The notes under the pieces are model-generated. The model was not told the DNA's origin. It worked only from the letters and a program-made list of their open reading frames with translations, and did not search any database. A stretch of 7,813 nucleotides of DNA, taken from contig DKYL01000072.1 of the NCBI GenBank assembly GCA_002493325.1, positions 16,205 through 24,017 on the forward strand, written 5' to 3'. The stretch is from Ruminococcaceae bacterium UBA7101. Lineage in GTDB: Bacteria; Bacillota; Clostridia; Oscillospirales; Acutalibacteraceae. Of the stretch, positions 7,168 to 7,813 are shown piece after piece. How positions within the stretch are numbered: position 1 is the first letter of the stretch; each line of letters starts with the position of its first letter. Both the position numbers and the translations under genes were made by a program.

Positions 7168-7692
7168 CTATTCTATAACAATAGAATGTTTTATTTTTTC
7201 TCTCAGTCGCTGAAGCCGTTTCGCAACAGTCTGCTTGTTTACGTTCAGTACCTTTGAAACCTGTTCAATTGTCAGGTCATCCACATATTTCAGTCTCAGG
7301 AGTTGTTGTTCATTTGGCGTAAGCAGCTTATTGAGCTTTTCATTCAGAAGCTGATAATCAATCCTGCTGTCCACACTGTCCCTGTCATCAACAACCTTGT
7401 CGGTGTAATCCTCCAAAGGCAGCACGGTGTTATTTTCCTTGGCATTTGCTTCAATATGTTTCATTATGTAGTTACTTGCAATCTTATACAAATAAGCTCT
7501 GGGATTTATGATTTCCTCATTATTTCTAAGCTTCTTGTAAAATGTCATAAAAACATTCTGCATACAGTCCTCTGCACCTGAATTATCCCCATTTAACTTA
7601 ACAAGGCAGAATTTGTAAATTGAGCTTTTATACTGATTATAAATCTGAGTAAATCTATCCTCTAAAGCTTTTTTACTTTTATGAGTATCCAA
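7168..7692 (-). CDS. ECF-type RNA polymerase sigma factor
   Basis: A sigma-70 family protein that directs RNA polymerase to a small regulon, usually in response to an envelope signal. From the TTG start it has 174 residues, typical for ECF sigmas. Region 2 spans about 14-82 with AEDCMQNVF (core-binding helix) and NPRAYLYKIASNY (-10 recognition). A variable acidic linker follows, then region 4 at about 116-168 with LTIEQVSKVLNVNKQTVAKRLQR as the -35-binding helix-turn-helix. The start is chosen at TTG 7692 because GGAGGTG (7699-7705) lies 8 nt upstream; ATG 7707 would add five residues but overlaps this site and has no ribosome site of its own. It is co-transcribed with the giant membrane protein 13 nt downstream. 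The ECF subgroup and target promoters are unknown; autoregulation is likely by analogy. Confidence 0.93.
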   Translation of the reverse strand: MDTHKSKKALEDRFTQIYNQYKSSIYKFCLVKLNGDNSGAEDCMQNVFMTFYKKLRNNEEIINPRAYLYKIASNYIMKHIEANAKENNTVLPLEDYTDKVVDDRDSVDSRIDYQLLNEKLNKLLTPNEQQLLRLKYVDDLTIEQVSKVLNVNKQTVAKRLQRLREKIKHSIVIE

Positions 7693-7698
7693 ATAACA

Positions 7699-7705
7699 CA
7701 CCTCC
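7699..7705 (-). promoter_or_regulatory. Sigma-factor ribosome binding site
   Basis: GGAGGTG on the minus strand, 6-8 nt before TTG 7692. The upstream ATG 7707 overlaps its first bases, so this site decides in favour of the TTG start. Confidence 0.7.
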
Positions 7706-7710
7706 ATTCA

Positions 7711-7741
7711 TATAGTAGTCCCGAAATTGGTAAAAAACTTG
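7711..7741 (-). promoter_or_regulatory. Candidate autoregulated ECF promoter of the sigma operon
   Basis: On the minus strand CAAGTTTTTT (7732-7741) is followed after 8 nt by CGGGACTACTATA (7711-7723), just ahead of the ribosome site. No good sigma-A promoter is visible in this orientation, so the GC-containing block stands out in AT-rich DNA and may be the -10 region used by the sigma factor itself. This is inference from position only. Confidence 0.3.
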
Positions 7742-7767
7742 ACATAAATTTTCAATATTTTTATAGT
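7739..7767 (+). promoter_or_regulatory. Near-consensus sigma-A promoter facing right
   Basis: TTGACA (7739-7744), a 17-nt spacer and TATAGT (7762-7767), one mismatch from TATAAT. The expected start of transcription is near 7774-7776. It points out of the window, away from the sigma operon, and its -35 overlaps the candidate minus-strand element. Confidence 0.65.
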
Positions 7768-7783
7768 TTTTTTGCAAAATAAT

Positions 7784-7808
7784 AACCACCAGCTGAGCTG
7801 GTGGTTTT
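7784..7808. terminator. Hairpin AACCACCAGC/GCTGGTGGTT at the right edge
   Basis: A 10-bp perfect inverted repeat (7784-7793 and 7797-7806) with a 3-nt loop. On the + strand it is followed by TTTTAC (the T run counts the last stem bases), on the minus strand by ATTATTTT. It may terminate a convergent gene from the right, or be the first element of the transcript from the promoter at 7739-7767. The end of the window prevents a choice. Confidence 0.55.
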
Positions 7809-7813
7809 ACTTC

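Noticed and set aside
7784..7806. Hairpin considered as an end of an IS200/IS605-type element
   Set aside because: No transposase or second end is in view; a terminator explains it equally well.

Overview
The window looks like chromosomal DNA of a low-to-moderate GC gut or rumen Firmicute, most likely a Ruminococcus-like member of the Oscillospiraceae. The basis is the T-box leader, the strong GGAGG ribosome binding sites, the AT-rich promoters, a lipoprotein GH43 enzyme, and a very large surface protein built from InlB-type repeats and CxxC repeats. The genus is inference. I found no mobile element, CRISPR array, tRNA or rRNA.

Left part (1-1600, + strand): the window opens inside a tryptophan-type T-box riboswitch. 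The T-box sequence, a 7-nt antiterminator bulge and a perfect 14-bp terminator can all be read, and a UGG specifier codon sits at the left edge; most of stem I lies outside. Next comes a possible 9-codon mini-ORF with a strong Shine-Dalgarno, then trpB (tryptophan synthase beta chain). trpB is followed at once by its own terminator, so it appears to be a single-gene unit without trpA beside it. It may serve indole salvage or work with a TrpA encoded elsewhere.

Middle part (1601-3460): a secreted lipoprotein glycoside hydrolase of family GH43, probably an arabinan-type endo-enzyme with a C-terminal beta domain, ends in a strong terminator. A second hairpin separates it from the convergent minus-strand unit.

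Right part (3462-7813, minus strand): a two-gene operon encodes an ECF-type sigma factor and, 13 nt downstream, a 1230-residue single-pass membrane protein. The latter has an N-terminal cytoplasmic region of about 94 residues, one membrane segment, and an outside portion of about 1115 residues. In order, the outside portion carries acidic GIED-x-x-GGWD linker repeats, six InlB B-type repeats, an Ig-like domain, five to six Cys/His repeats with an exact 42-residue period, another Ig-like domain and an Fn3-like end. Position and topology suggest that it is the membrane anti-sigma or sensor partner of the sigma factor. This resembles in layout the RsgI-type sensors of cellulolytic clostridia, but the domains differ. 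This pair is the most interesting system in the window. At the right edge a near-consensus promoter fires rightward, away from the operon, straight into a hairpin.
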